DNA of 64,000 bases from Nageia nagi (Eukaryota > Pinophyta): assembly GCA_050084985.1 (NCBI GenBank), contig JBITNC010000001.1:63488001-63552000 (forward strand), given 5' to 3'. Position numbers and translations under genes: made by a program. The notes below the pieces were generated by a model, which saw nothing but the letters and a program-made list of their open reading frames with translations, was not told the origin of the DNA and did not search any database. Shown here piece by piece: positions 1 through 13,475 of this stretch (its first letter is position 1; each line of letters opens with the position of its first letter).

Positions 1-988
1 TAAATATTTCAATTTTCTATCTACCTGAAAGCATCCACCATGTAATTGTGTAAGGCTCTTAGAGTTGGTTCCAAGTGCTTCATCTTATCACTAACGCACA
101 CTATTAATTTTTTGTAGGTGGAAATATATAACCATCAACCAACAGATGGAGAACTAACTTATTATTTCTACAAGGGGTGGGACAAGTTACAATGTTATAT
201 GGATAAAGGAGGAAGTAATTACTACTTTTTTTAGACATAAATTACTATGCATATGATTTAATCATTCTTATGTTTACTAACATTCTTTTTAGATTATTTA
301 TAGGCATTAATAGGAGATATTTTTGGTGATGATGGAGCCCATGATGATGCTACTGCTCATGGTACCCTTGACATTGGTATTAATGTTGTTACTCATCAAC
401 ATGATGATGATGTTCTTAGTGATTATCAAAATGATGACCTTAGATTTCCTAATGGTGAGCTCGAGGTTGATTGAGGATATGGATACTTTGATGAACTTAT
501 GATGACATTTTTATACCATGATAGTGATTTATGATATTATGGTATGGATATGATGTATATATTTTAATATGACTTATGATATTTTGATGATGATAATTAT
601 GTGGATGTGTTCAAAATTTAGTACTTTAAATATGTTGCATGTGATTTCAATGGTGTGTTTAGAATGTATGTTTTATTTAATAGGAGTGAATGCATTGCAT
701 TCAAAATATGTGTATTGCACATGTTAGAATGAGTTGTATGGGAGCAAGAACAATGGGCAATAGATTGATTACATTCATGTTTACAATCTTACCACTACTT
801 GAATATTATCTTTTGTTGCTCAAGGTTTCACAATCATACAATCTGAACAATAATTGCATGATATCCACAAATGTATACATTGAAAGGGTTCATAAATTAT
901 TTGACAATATTTGATAAGATTATTTATCATCAACCTTCACATCAGGCATCATAGTTAACCTTATTACCTTCATCTTAATTAATAATTT
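1..988 (+). other. Unassigned stretch with possible last exon of an unknown gene
   Basis: Nothing here is recognised with confidence. After a plausible splice acceptor (TTTATAG before 304), 304-474 gives an open stretch of 56 codons that ends in TGA and is rich in Asp, His and Asn (GDDGAHDD, HQHDDD). Another open stretch begins after an acceptor-like TTTGTAG at 111-117 and has a possible donor near 214. These could be terminal exons of a decayed gene or of a transposase-like protein with an acidic tail. No domain was identified and the codon evidence is weak. The rest, to 988, is AT-rich and noncoding. Confidence 0.2.
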
Positions 989-1530
989 CTATAATTTTTC
1001 ATATATCTCATGTGTTTGTGGGTGTGATCTGTCTCCTACTATAAAAAAATGCACCCTTTTATCAACTTCAATCTGACTAAATATATGTATCTCCTTGATT
1101 CCTCTATCTTTCATCAATTTCCTTACACTTTGAATAACATCCAACCCATGCACTTTAGAATGTATAATGATCAATCCTAGGAATAATGCAACAAGATTCA
1201 CTCATGCTAATAAAGTATGTATAGCCCTCATACACCAAACCTGCATGGTTGCATACAAGTAGAACACATATAAAGATTATGCTGTTAGGGTTGGTTATCA
1301 AGTGCTTCATCGGACCAAAGAGTTTAAGGGCATCCTATTTGTAAGCATGAACTACATATCCTATAATTATTGTAGTCCATGAAATTGTGTTTGCAACATG
1401 TATCTTATCAAACAATTCTAAATCCTTATCTATTCTTCCATATTTTGCATACATGTCTATTAGGATACTCATAACCATAATATCTAATAAAAAACCATAG
1501 TTATGTTCACTTGATAAGATGATGTCAAAA
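985..1530 (-). pseudogene. PPR protein relic, second copy, with internal deletion
   Basis: Read on the minus strand, about 1530-1335 translates to a plant PPR motif (DMYAKYGRIDKDLELFDKI, then SWTTIIIGYVVHAYK). A decayed stretch follows that resembles the next repeats (CNHAGLVYEG, then a serine-rich segment). About 1201-989 matches the E/E+ region before the DYW domain (VRKLMKDRGIKE, then VGDRSHPQTHEIYEKL). The link between the last repeat and the E region is missing, so the copy has an internal deletion, and several stops and frame changes are present. PPR proteins of this PLS type normally act in organellar RNA editing; this copy cannot. It lies directly downstream of the DYW remnant of the first copy, so the two are tandem or rearranged duplicates. 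Confidence 0.65.
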
Positions 1531-1781
1531 ATCAACAACAATATCCATTGCAACAACCTTGGACATAAACTTAGTTGCAGTATGGCAGTCATCACATACT
1601 TGAAGGTTCTTCATAACTCTAATAATATTCCTAAGGGGAGTCTTTAACAACCTGGACACATCATTTCAAACATGTAGAATGTTGTTGTAGAGAGTTTTGG
1701 TGATGTAAAGTAATGCAATATCTAAAGACTAACTTTAATTAATATCCTTACACTTTGAACATTATCCAACCTACCCACTTC
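1531..1781 (-). pseudogene. 3' part of a PPR-DYW pseudogene split by the outer Copia element
   Basis: Immediately left of the outer LTR the minus strand reads VGRLDNVQSVRILIK. This is the segment that in PPR-DYW proteins follows the LSNIY motif. Further on come LRNIIRVMKNLQVCDDCH and TATKFMSKVVAMDIVV, the start of the DYW deaminase-like domain, including the Cys-Asp-Asp-Cys-His zinc ligands. Stops follow and the domain is incomplete. The upstream part of the same gene lies at 15779-16690, on the far side of the 14-kb nested insertion. Dropping the insertion and one 5-bp target duplication restores frame across the break. Confidence 0.7.
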
Positions 1782-2281
1782 TGAAGGGATTGCAATATAA
1801 CATAAATAATCCTATACTACCAAGATCTCATGAAAGTTGAATCTCACATCTAAATAAATTAAATAAGATAATCTCACAAAGATAACTCAATATATAAAGT
1901 GGTTCCTCCAACTAGGAGTACATCCACTAATAAGATCTTCTTTCATTCATAAAAATGAACCTCTTACAATTATCATAACTCATCTCCTAAACACTATCCT
2001 ATAGCATAACTTTACTTCTCAAATTGGTGTGTAATCACAGAGGGAGCCTTCTATTTATAGCCCAAAATTCCTCTTTGGATCACCCTTTTATCCAATGTAC
2101 AAAGGCATGACATGCACTCCCTTTTACCCAAGGGGCATGCTCATGACATGGAGTGTAGGATAAGTTACATTATCATATTCACTTAAATACTTAAGGTATC
2201 TAATGGTAACTTTAAGCATTAGTGAATTTACAAAGAGAATTATTACAAAACCTTTACAATAATGCATTATACATTCCAACA
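1782..2281 (-). repeat. 3' LTR of the outer Copia element
   Basis: Five hundred bases that align end to end with 15277-15778, with about 35 differences by eye (roughly 7%). It contains a TATA-like run (TATAAATAG on the minus strand, near 2053-2061). On the plus strand it starts TGAAGGG and ends CCAACA, followed directly by CTCCCCCTT, the complement of the polypurine tract. Confidence 0.88.
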
Positions 2282-3003
2282 CTCCCCCTTAATGCAATAT
2301 TGGGATAAAGCAAATAAGAGAGAAGAAAGAAAGAGAGTAAGAGAGTTCTCCTCCAAATAGATACAATAGGAGATGAGAAGGTTTTACATATTTATGAAGT
2401 AAGAAAGATCTAATTTGAGACTCACTAATTTACCATTTTAACAAATGTTTACAGTACAATCATTAACCATAACCGATTTTAATGTACTTAAAGCAGTCAT
2501 CCAACTGGAAGTCATGATGAGTCTCCATGAGCCTGCATACTTAAAGTAAGTAACTTGCAATCTTAAGAGAACATATAAGTCATAAGAAACTCAAACAACA
2601 AGATTAATTATATGCAACATAATCATATCAACAAGGATATATGTATCAAATAATGCCATCATAAACTGATCAATGGTGCACTATAAGTCATCATGAAGAT
2701 GCTAAGCCAAAAACTCATAGTCACATGTTGTATACAAAATATGTGTTGATTATCATTACCAAATAGAGCAAAATAAAATGCACATATGAGTTCCTCACAT
2801 ATGGATAACTAAACAATTCCAAAAGACACAAATGAGTTCCACACACATGGATAACTAAATAGTGCTAGATTGGCCAATCTTTTGCTCAAAAAATTGCACA
2901 AGTTCCTCACGTAGAGCAAACTTACCATGAATGTGTACAATAAAAATAACACTATAGAACATAAAATCCTCTTAGAGGTGAATTTATCATCATAAACATG
3001 AAT
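2282..3003 (-). other. 3' noncoding region of the outer Copia element
   Basis: It lies between the polypurine tract beside the left LTR and the last recognisable codon of pol. It is AT-rich with no domain-bearing frame, only short repeated phrases such as ATGGATAACTAAA. Nothing else is seen. Confidence 0.6.
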
Positions 3004-6000
3004 TCAACATAAAAATTCAAACTTCACTCCCCTTGAGGGCAACCTCACCAACTTGATAGCATCCCTAAGCTTACAAAACTGAGCTTCAAAAAGGGGCTTG
3101 CTGAACAAGTTAGCAGAGGTCAAGGTGGACAATACTCTAGGTGTATGATGCCATCATGAACCTTCTCCATGATAAAATGGGCCTATATTTCTTCATGTTT
3201 TATTTTTTAATGGAACATAAGATTCTTAGCCAAAAAAATAACTAATTGATTATCTAGAAAAATTAGAGATGAGCCAACTTATTCATACCTAATTTCTTCT
3301 AGAAGATACCTTAGCCAAATAGCTTCCTTGGTTGCAATAGACATTACACAATATTCAGCTTCTATGGTGGAAAGTGAAATAGTAGGCTACTTCTTACAAG
3401 CCCAAGAGATAGCACCTGAACCAATGCTAAAAACATATGCAGAGGTTGACTTCCTATCATCTCTATCTCCCTCATAGTTAGAATCTAAGAACCCTAAGAG
3501 GACAAACAAGGGCAACTTGGAATACTTGAGAGTAAGATCCTTCATCCTTGTAATATACCTCAAAGATTTACTTAATAGCATTTAAGTGCTCAACATATGG
3601 TTTCTACATGAATCGTGCCATCAAATTCACTGCAAAGGCAATATCTGGCTTGGAAATAGTCAAATACAGAAAACTACCAATTAATTGCCTATAAGTTGTA
3701 GCATCAGCCAACTAAGAGTTGGAGCTAAGAGAAATAATGATTCTATGAGAGATTGGGATTGAAACATGTTGACACTCCTCCATTCCAAACTTTTGCAAGA
3801 TGTCTAATATATACTTGGATTGATTGAGATAGGTACAATCCTTGTATTGATACACTTGAATTCCAAGGTAGTAGTGTAAGAGACCAAGATCAATCATTTC
3901 AAACATTGTCTTAAGTTTGGATATGCACTCTTAAATGATTTCATCATTATTCTTAGTAATCAAAATATCATCCACATAAAGAAGAATCAAGACCACAACT
4001 TTTTCTTGATTGAGCACATAAAAATCAGAGTCAAAAAAGCACTTGAAGAATCCAATGTTTGTAAAGTATCCTAAAATCTTCTTGTACCAAGCTCTTGGTG
4101 CTTACTTAAGTCCATACAATTAATTCTTTAGCTTGCACACAAAAGACTCTTTACCTTCTATAATAAACCCTTCTAGTTGATTCATGAAGATTTTCCACAT
4201 CCAAGCCACCATTAAGAAAAGCACTCTTAACATCAAGTTGAAAAACTTCCCATCTTTGAGCTGCTAAAAGAGAAAGAATTATCTCATAGAAGGCATCTTT
4301 GCTGTGGGAGCAAAGGTTTTCTCATAATCTACACTATATTTTTGAGTAAAAACTTTAGTTACTAACCTTGCTTTGAATTTCTCAATATCCCCAACTGAAT
4401 TGTACTTGACCTTGTAGATCCACTTATTGCTAATCATATTTTTCTCATTGGGATAAGGAACGAAGTTCCAAGTTTTATTTTTCATAAGCACCTTATACTC
4501 CAATTTCATGACTTTCATCCAACACTTGTGCTTAGAAGCTTATTTGAAAGATGAGGACTCATTCTTGTTATCAATATTAGCAAATAAGGATTTATTCAAG
4601 GTCATGCTTGTTATTACCTTTTATGTTGGAGAATTTGGCTCTTGAGATGACTTGTCTACATCAATATCTAACTAGCTAGGTGCAACTGATGAGTCATTTG
4701 AATCATCAACATCCTCATTAGAAGTAGATTCTTTAGGAAGTTCATTGAACTTTACATCCCTATAGATGAACACTCCTTTATACGATGGAGAGTAAAGCCT
4801 TTAGCCTCTATGCTGATTGTCATAACCCATAAAGATGTATTTTTTAGCTCTTTTGTCTAACTTTTCCTTTTTCTTAGAAATAATGTAAGAGAATGCTTCA
4901 TGAATGTTAGGTTTTCTTCTTGATCAAGCCTCAAAAGGAGTTTTACCATGAACAAATTTTATGGGACACCTATTCAAGGTGTAAATAGCAATGGTCACTT
5001 CTTAATCCCATAAGAAACTAAGAAGATTACCCAACATGCATCTACCCATCTTCATTATTATCCTATTTTTCCTTTCAGTAACATCATTTTACTGAGGAGT
5101 GTATGGAATTGTAAACTACCTCTTAATTCCATACTTAGCATAATAGACATTGAACTCATTGCTATTATATTCTCCCCCATTATCTGATCTCAACATCTTG
5201 ATTTTAAGGCTATTTTGATTTTCAACTAACGCCTTAAAATTCTTGAAAATCTTAAAGGTTTGATCCTTGTGCTTAAGAAGATAGCCAAATGTCATTCTAC
5301 TAAAATCATCGATGAAGGTCAAGATGTAAGATGCTCCTCCAAGCGACTTAGTCTGAAATGGATCCATCAAATCTGAATGCATAAGTTGAAGAGGTTGAGA
5401 TGATCTTGTTGCCTTATCTTTTTCTAACCTTTATCTATTCATCTTACATAAGATGCACTTCTCACGTAGACCAATTAAAAGTAAAATTGAAGGCAAACCT
5501 TCCACAAGTTCTTGGTCTTTCATGACTTGAATACTCTTGTAGTTATGGTACCCTAAATGTTGATGGAAAAGATTGCCTTTAGAACACACATTCATAACAA
5601 GACACATCTTTGTTAGAACTTGATCCACAATGAAAAAATCATCTTTCACTGAACCTTTAACCAATGTGGTAAGTCCTTTCTTAATGCACCAAGATTATGA
5701 GTTGAACTCGAATGAGAACCCTTTTCTTGTAGCTTGGATCACTTAGAGAAGATTCATCTTAAGCTTAAGAACATAGAGCATATTATCTAGAACCTTTCTA
5801 TGAATCAACACACTCCCAATGCCTTGGACTTCAAGGATAGACTTATCACCTATCATAACTGCATCTTTCTTATACTTGTGAAAGTTCTCAAAGTTATCTT
5901 TTTGAAAGCATAAATGATTAGTGCAACCAAAATCAACAATCCAATCAGATGAAAAAGTATGAGTCATGGAGTAGAGCACAACAACAACTCTAGCTTTTAA

Positions 6001-6936
6001 ATTCTTCTTCCTTTGAAGTTCTTTACATTGCTTTTATACTTTTCCTTTATTTTCTTTTCATAGCAATCAATTTCTTTATGACCATAGATGCCACAAAATT
6101 TATAATTCCCATTAGACTTTGCCTTAGGATTTGGTTTTCTTGCCTTACCTTTTCCATCTCTATGCTTGAAGAAGATGTTGTTTTCGTGATTATCATTGTT
6201 GTCATGGTTGCCATTGTTGCCATTATTGTTGCCTTTTTTTCAAACCTTTTAGAGGAAGAAGGATAAGATTTCTTATGATGATTGACCTTCTTCTTGAAAG
6301 GAATTTTGGTTGCTCTTAGAGAAACATTATTATCCTTTGTAGAAGAAATCAACATCTTTTTGTTAAGAGTTTCCTCATACTTTAAAAGGAGCCTAGAAAG
6401 ATTCTCAAGGGAGAAGACTTCTTCTTCATCATCAAGCCTAGTCTCAATTATTGGCATAAAGTTACCAAAATTTGAAGAAAGGCTTTAGAGAATGATAAAG
6501 ACCATGAACTCATCATTGATCCAATTACACCCACAAGTAAAAAGTTGGATACTAAGGTCAATGATTTTATTCAAGTAGATGGAAACACTTTCATCTTTCC
6601 CTTGACAAGATTGAAGCAACTTTTGGAGGATAGTAAACCTTCTAGAAAACTTAGATCTAAGATAAATCTTCTTAAACTTATCCCAAGCTTCCTTTGTTGA
6701 GGTTGAGCTTGAAATCATAAGGATCACATCATTTGAAATCATACAAAAAATCATAGAGGTTGCTAACTCATTTTTCATGTTGTATGCCTCAAGTGTCTTC
6801 TCATCTGTAGGAGCAACAAAGTCTTTATTTACTATTTGCAAAGCTTCCTTACTTGCAATTCAACTCTCATCAAAGGTTCCCAAATCTCAAATTTGGAACC
6901 GTCAAAAATGTGTTCGAGTAAAAAGGTGTCTCCCAT
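3004..6936 (-). pseudogene. Degenerate Copia gag-pol polyprotein (outer element)
   Basis: The minus-strand frames run in Ty1/Copia order. Gag starts at about 6936 (MGDTFLLEHIFDG) and continues with a UBN2-like segment (6841-6485). The zinc knuckle near 6060-6110 has lost its second Cys (FCGIYGHKEIDC). Protease follows at 5979-5743, with the active-site triplet changed (WIVDFGCTNH, Phe for Ser). Next come a GAG-pre-integrase segment (5664-5431) and the integrase core (5382-5116, FIDDFSRM and RSDNGGEY). Reverse transcriptase starts at 4518-4279, with an intact YVDD at 3967-3978. RNase H follows (3581-3387, GDRDDRKSTSA) and ends near 3004 (LRDAIKLVRLPSRGVKFEF). Multiple stops and frameshifts make it non-functional. 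It is the more decayed of the two Copia copies. Confidence 0.85.
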
Positions 6937-8581
6937 TTGCTACATAAGAATGTGAATAAATAATAAGTATGTGGTTCAAAAAATAACATTACATGTTAAG
7001 TTTTAATCCAAGTAAATAATACATGTTAAAATTAACAAGGACATACTTGATTTGTTCCATAAAAGCAAATGTTTACAACTCAAATATACATCCCATGTAC
7101 CCAAATACCAAGAATCGTAGATGTAAAGTGACAATGTTGAGGCTTGTTTTCTTCTCTAAAATTAGGCCTTCACCTATATGCCCATAAGTTGGAGCGCAGG
7201 TACGACCAATCCTCAATCAGTTTGCCTTCGGTAATATTATACTCTCACAAGGAGAAGTACCTACTATTTTCCAAGGTTATGACATATATTGGATCGACCA
7301 AATTATTAATCTTGATTAGGTTTCAAATTATCCTCTTAAGTTACCAGGATAATCCCTAAATGGACATGTGGACATGTGGTATCACTACACACATGCCTGT
7401 CCACCTATTGGAGTTATATCTAGACCAATAGAGGACTTAAGGGCATTAATAAGCATAAACTTTTCACCATTTGGATCGTTAGACTTAAAGGCTCTAGTCT
7501 ACTGGTCTTCACCTCATGGCTCCCCAAAGAAGTCATCTTGCAAAATGTACATGCAGATGTGTTCATTTTAGGGGGTTGCTCATTTCAATGTTTGTGATTT
7601 TTGCATAAGTAAATAAAGCAAAAAATGCAAAACATGAAGTAAAAAAAATTAAAAATGAAACATCATTCATTCATAGCTTGGAACCTAAGAGACCAATAGA
7701 TTTTGTTTACTAACCCCTAAAGGACATATTTACATAGGTCCATAATTTGCATACGTTGACTTTGCATAAGAAAGGATAAATACTCAAGCATAAACATGCC
7801 TTGTTTCCATAATTTGCACAAGTCCATTTCATTCTTGTATAAGGAAGTAAAATGCATTATAACTTAAAATTTAAATAATAAACATGCATTATTCCTATAG
7901 ACAAAAATTATTCCATCTTTAAGCAAACATTTAAGAGGCATAAATATGCATTATTTCCTCAATTTGCATTTATCTATCACTTTACAAAATACTTAGCATG
8001 CATTATTTAAAAAATAAGAAGCATTCATCATATCCTATTTGCATTTAAAAAGGTAGATAGACATGCAATATCTAGATAAAATTTAAGTAAAAATTTATAC
8101 AATTTTCCCCGTCTTTTACTTAAAAATTTATCCCCTAAAGATAACATACTAGTTTTACCTTAGAAATTTAACTAAGAAAAAATAATACTTTTAACTAAGT
8201 AATTTTCATGTTAAAATTTATCTTCTAAGTTTTAAAAGATAAAGAAATACACTTAATATATATTTAAAAAAAGAATGATGACAAGCATTAATTTTGAAGG
8301 TAGAGTTTACTCCCAAGTATGATATAAAAAGGAACCTTTTTGATCAAGCATTAATTTGGAACTAGAGTTTTCTTCAAGTTACTTAAATAGATCATCATTT
8401 ATTTACCATAATTATTGCAAGAATTAAATGTAAATTAAAACTTGCACAAAACATTGAGAAATCGAAGTCATAAATTTTTTGTAATAAACAAGAAAGGGAT
8501 AGGTGCAAGAATGGCTATAGGGGAACCACAATGGAAGGAGAGAGAGTAGAGAGGTTTAGGAGAGCAACTAGGTGAAAGGAG
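6937..8581 (-). other. 5' leader of the outer Copia element, first half
   Basis: AT-rich sequence between gag and the inner insertion. It contains no domain-bearing frame. The remaining leader continues at 14074. At the inner element's insertion point the five bases at 8577-8581 (AGGAG) are the left target duplicate. Confidence 0.6.
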
Positions 8582-9179
8582 TGAAGACAGTTTGTCAATC
8601 TCTGAATATAGATTCTAAAAACATTTACATATAGTTTTCCAACGTATGCCATTGAAGCAGTATGGATATCCATCAAGTAGTAATTATTGTGGATGTGAAT
8701 GCCTAATATTCATGTATGTAAAAATGAGGAATACACAAGGATCAGAATTATGATGTGTATAGATTCGTGGACTGTAGCAATGCATTGAAGACTTGAAATC
8801 ATTCCGATGTAATGACAAACTCTACATCCTTTACCAGCATTCCTTTTTGCATATCCACTGTGTGAACTAGTGAAGAAGGTATGAAGATCCAACAAAGCGT
8901 AGTTGGAATCGTTACACAGCGGATATTGTGGTAATTGAAGAATTATCAATGATAGGCGGAGATGGCACAAAGAACTATTGATGCAGATACCATTACATGG
9001 ATGGCAATAATCTAAGGATAATACACTTTCTAAAAAGGCTCATGAGACTTTTGAGTAGATGCAATTGTTTAGTGTAAAGTTAGACTCTACAATCTTTGCC
9101 AGTATTCTTCCAGCGAGCGTTGCTATGGGAGCTTGAGAGCAAGGTGTGGACGTCCGTTACAGTAGCTGAGTTGTCTACA
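8582..9179 (-). repeat. 3' LTR of the inner Copia element
   Basis: On the plus strand it runs from TGAAGACAG to GTTGTCTACA, and it aligns without gaps to 13476-14073. The pol frame continues about 100 bases into it, to a stop at 9080. The adjoining sequence CTCCCCCTTG is the polypurine tract read from the other strand. Confidence 0.92.
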
Positions 9180-12100
9180 TTCTCCCCCTTGATGCAAAGA
9201 GGACTCACCATGGAGTCTCTGAGCATCACATACTGAGCTTTGACAACACCTTTTGTGAAAATATCAGCCAAGTTGATCTTGGTGTTGCAATAGTGAAGCT
9301 CAATTTGTTCCTTCTCCACCATGTCATGAATGAAGTGGTACTTGAGTTAGAAGTGCTTTGACCTATTGTGGTGGATGGGATTGTGTGCCAACTGAATGGC
9401 ACTTTGATTGTTACAGTAAAGAATTGTTGGTCCATGTTGTTTCTCACTAATTTCATCAAGTAGTTTCCTTAGCCATAAGGCTTGTGCACTAGCTGTGGTG
9501 AGGGCCATATACTCAGCCTCACAAGAAGAGAGAGCAACTGTAGATTGCTTCTTAGAACTCCATGTTATCATTCCTGAACTAAGTGAGAAACATTGCCCAG
9601 AAGTGGACTTCCTATCATCCAAATTACTACCCCAATCACTGTCACTAAAACCAACAAGCTTAAACTTTTCAACAGGAGAGTAGTGAAGACCATAACCGAT
9701 GGTACCTTTGACATACCTCAAAATGCATTTTACAGCCTTCAAATGCAAAATAGAAGGATCATTCATGTATCTAGATACCAAAGAGATAGCAAATTGTATA
9801 TGAGACCTAGTGTTGCAAAGGAACATAAGGCTGCCAACTATGCTTCTAAATTCTGTCACACTTGCTTTTGGAGCACCATCATCCTTACAAAGCAACTCAC
9901 CATGAGCTACAGGATTGTGAATAGTAGTACAATTCATTATACCATACTTGGAAAGCATGTCCCTTGCATATTTACTTTGACAAACAAAAATCTCTTCTTG
10001 ACATTGGTGGACCTCCATGCCAAGAAAGTACCTCATAAGGCCCAAATCCTTCATTTCAAACTCATTCATCAAATCAATCTTAAATTTGTTGTTCAAGATG
10101 GGATCACTTCCCATATATATCAAATCATCAACATAAAGAGAAACAAGCAAAATCTGATTACCTTCTCTCTTGATGTAGAGTGTTGGCTCATTCTTGCTCC
10201 TCATGAGTCCAAAATTCTGAAAGTATCCATCTATGCGAGTGTACCAAGCTCTTGGAGCTTGCTTAAGACCATACAAGGCCTTCTTGAGTTTGTACACATG
10301 ATGTTCTTTGCCTTGCACTTGAAAACCTTGAGGCTGATGTACAAAAACCTCTTCATCCAAGTAACCATTCAAGAATGCACTCTTCACATCCATGTGGTAA
10401 ACACTCCAATGGTTTTGGGCAGCCATTGAAAGGAGCAACCTTACTGTTTCTTGCCTTGCAACCGGTGCAAAAGTCTCTTCAAAGTCTACACCATGTTTTT
10501 ATGTGAAGCCTTTAGCAACCAATCTCGCTTTGTGTCTCTCTATGGTACCATCACTGTTGTACTTGGTCTTGTAGACCCACTTGGAGCCCACACACCTCTT
10601 TCCTTTGGGCAACTCACAAAGTTCCCAAGTGTCATTTTTGTTTATGGAGTGAAGCTCCTCTTGCATAGCCTTCACCCACACATTTTTGGTGCAAGCTTCC
10701 TCATAACAAGATGGATCAAAAACAGAAATATTAGTATTTTGGGCTGCACATAAAGCATAGTTCACCATCTCACCCTTTGGATCCTCATCAAGTTCCATAT
10801 TGCTAAATTGCTTACCATTTCATGAAATTGACTTCTTGTTAATCTTTGCTGGAAATTTTGATCTAAAACTTGAGAAGGAGGATGGTTTTGAAAGTGTCTT
10901 TTACCTCTCTTGGTCTTCATCACTTATTGGATCACACTTGGAGAGCCACCACTTGAAGGTGAGCTTGGAGTGGATTTTGAGCTTTGAGATGGACTTGATG
11001 GAGGACTTGGAGGCATCACTTGGAGGTTTGGAAGAGAATTTGATCTCTTGGGCTACACATTCTTTGTTTGTGAAGTATCTTCATGGCTGGTCACTCCTCC
11101 TCAAATGTTTGCAATGCATTTTTGCTATTGTCCATACACTTTCTCCTCCTCAAAAATGACATCCCGGGAGACAAGTGTTTTCTTGGTTTTGGGGTTGTAA
11201 AGCCTATATGCTTTACTCTCATCACTGTATCCAATGAACACACATGGTTCACTCTTTGCATCCAACTTTTTTCTATGCTCCTTTGGCACATGAGCATATG
11301 CCAAACACCCAAAAACTCTGAAATGCTGGACAGTAGGCTTCTTATCATACCAAGCCTCATAGGGGGTCTTACCTTCAACGACACTAGTGGAACACCTATT
11401 CAAGATGTAGTTTGTTGTCTTTACCGCTTCAACCCAATACATGTAATGCAATTTTTTGGATTGCATCAAACATCTTGCCATCTCCATGAGAGTTCTATTC
11501 TTCCTCTCTGCCACACCATTTTGTTGAGGAGTATAGGCTATAGTAAATTGTCTTTTGATGCCATTTTGCTTGCAAAACTCAAAAAAATCAGTAGAAGAAT
11601 ACTCTCCTCCTCTATCACTCCTCACACATTTAATCTTATGTTCACATTCATTCTCAACCATCTCTTTGAATTCTTTAAAAAACTCAAATGCTTCATCTTT
11701 ATGCTTCAAAAAATAGACCCAACACATTCTACTAAAATCATCAATGAAGGTGAGAAAATAAGAACTCATACCAAGACTTTTGTTTTGCATTGGTCCACAT
11801 AAATCAGTATGAACCAACTGTAGTGGGAATGAGGCCCTCCATGCTTTCCCATGATCAAATTTCTGCCTTGTTTGCTTGCCCAACAAACAACCTTCACAAA
11901 CTAATTTTGGATTTTCAACAAGAGGTAAACCATGAACTAGCTCATGAGATAGTTTCAAACTACTGAAATTTACATGTCCAAATCTAAGATGCCATAACCA
12001 AGACTCATCTTTAACAGCCACATTTGTAAGAATATTATCCCCCTTTTCTCCAAGTTTCAATGGGAATAAACGATTTGGAGACATTTTAACAGTAGAAACT

Positions 12101-13368
12101 AACTTATGCCCATGGTTCTTATCAAAAATTTCACACTTACCCTCATCAAAGACTAGCTTGTAGTTATTTTCCAACATTTGCCCAATACTCAACAAACTAT
12201 GAGCCATATCCGGAGTGTGATACACATTGTGCATCTTCTTCATCCCATGCTTGGTAGGCACCTCAAGCATGCCTTTGCTAGCCACCTCAATTGCAGAATT
12301 ATTGCCAAGCTTGATACTTGACTTGTAGGAATGGTCCATGGATGAAAGTAGCTCCCCCTTACCGGTCATATGGTTTGAACATCCAGAGTCCAACAACCAA
12401 GTCTCCTCTTATTTTGCTTCAACCATATGGGCTGTCTCCTCCATGGAAAGAAAGAGAGTTTCACCATACTCTTCTTCCTCTCCATAATTTACCACTTTTC
12501 CATCACCATTTGCAGCTTGTTTTACTCTACACTCCCTTGCATAATGCCCATACTTGTTGCAGTAGTAACATTGAGCATTCCTCTTGTCACCATTGCTTTT
12601 ACCTCTTCCTCTTGTGTTGGAATAGCCTCCTCTTCCTCTACCTCTACCTCTCCCTCTTTGCTGGCCTCTACCTCTGCCTCTACCTTGTCCATTTGAGCTA
12701 GAATCACCTTCTTTTGCAGCAAAGGCTTTCTCCTCTTTACTGGATTGGACTGGTTCATCATCAACCATTTCTTCATGAGATATAAGGCAACCAATGAGGG
12801 AATCTATCTCCATTTGAGAGAGTTCTTTTGTCTCTATCAATATCACAGCAATGTGATGCCACTTCTTGGTAAGAGATCTTAGAATTTTTTTGATTACAAT
12901 GGCCTTCTCCAAGGTCTCTCTAAGAGTTAGCATTTTGTTCACAATCTCTTTCACTCTAACACAATAATTTGAAGCTTTTTCACTCTCCTTCATTTTTAAA
13001 TTCTCAAATTCTATCCTTAGAGTCTACAATTTTACCTCCTTCACTTGATCACTCCCTTGGAATCCTACCTTCAACACAGCCCAAGCCTCTTTGGATATCT
13101 TGCAGCCTACAATTCTTGGAAAAATGCTCCTATCAAGAGCTGCTTGGAGATGAGACAGGGTAAGAGAGTTCTTGCTCCTACATTCCTTCATAGCTTTCTT
13201 ATCATCTGCTAAAAGAGAGCTCCAATCTGCTGGCTCTACATAGCCATCATCAACAACATCCCACAAATCTTTGCCAGTGAGCAAAGTTTGTATCTTGATG
13301 CTCCAATATCCATAGTCACTACCATCAAACTCTGGAATGGGAATGGATGAGCTTGTGTTGCTGGCCAT
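9080..13368 (-). pseudogene. Copia gag-pol polyprotein with a few inactivating stops (inner element)
   Basis: The start is the ATG at 13368 (MASNTSSS), preferred over the upstream start at 13383 because Copia Gag usually begins just before the PEFDGSDY motif. Order: Gag; an Arg-Gly-rich stretch and CCHC knuckle (CYYCNKYGHYAREC, about 12530-12570); protease (LLDSGCSNHM, near 12390); HHCC and DDE integrase (FIDDFSRM, RSDRGGEYSS, GVAERKNRT); reverse transcriptase (DVKSAFLNG, YVDD at 10124-10135); and RNase H (SDSDWGSN, SCEAEYMAL). In-frame stops lie at 13024, 12409, 10499 and 9347, and the integrase frame ends at 11125. The frame shifts somewhere between 11124 and 10798. Several stops are TAA or TAG where a Gln codon would fit, consistent with C-to-T change. 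All catalytic motifs remain readable. Confidence 0.92.
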
Positions 13369-13460
13369 TATACCTGCAAACAAGAAACCAAAACACTACA
13401 AGCAACTTTTGTAATTGCTAGAAGCCACAGGCTTTCTCAAACCCAGCTTAGACCCCTCAA

Positions 13461-13475
13461 TGCTCTGATACCAAG
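13461..13475 (-). other. Primer binding site of the inner Copia element
   Basis: The minus strand reads CTTGGTATCAGAGCA directly inside the 5' LTR. It contains TGGTATCAGAGC, the standard Copia sequence complementary to the 3' end of initiator tRNA-Met. Confidence 0.9.

Noticed and set aside
1777-1781. Outer Copia target duplication judged only from the flanking 5-mers
   Set aside because: ACTTC against AATTT on the plus strand is not convincing by itself. The insertion point is instead accepted from the restored PPR frame.
6078-6488. Two plus-strand frames
   Set aside because: Antisense shadow of the Copia gag frame. The runs of Val, Ile and Ala come from CAT/TTG repeats.
9593-10429. 278-codon plus-strand frame
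   Set aside because: Opposite strand of the well-supported Copia reverse transcriptase and RNase H; no motif of its own.
11083-11802. 239-codon plus-strand frame
   Set aside because: Antisense of the inner Copia integrase.
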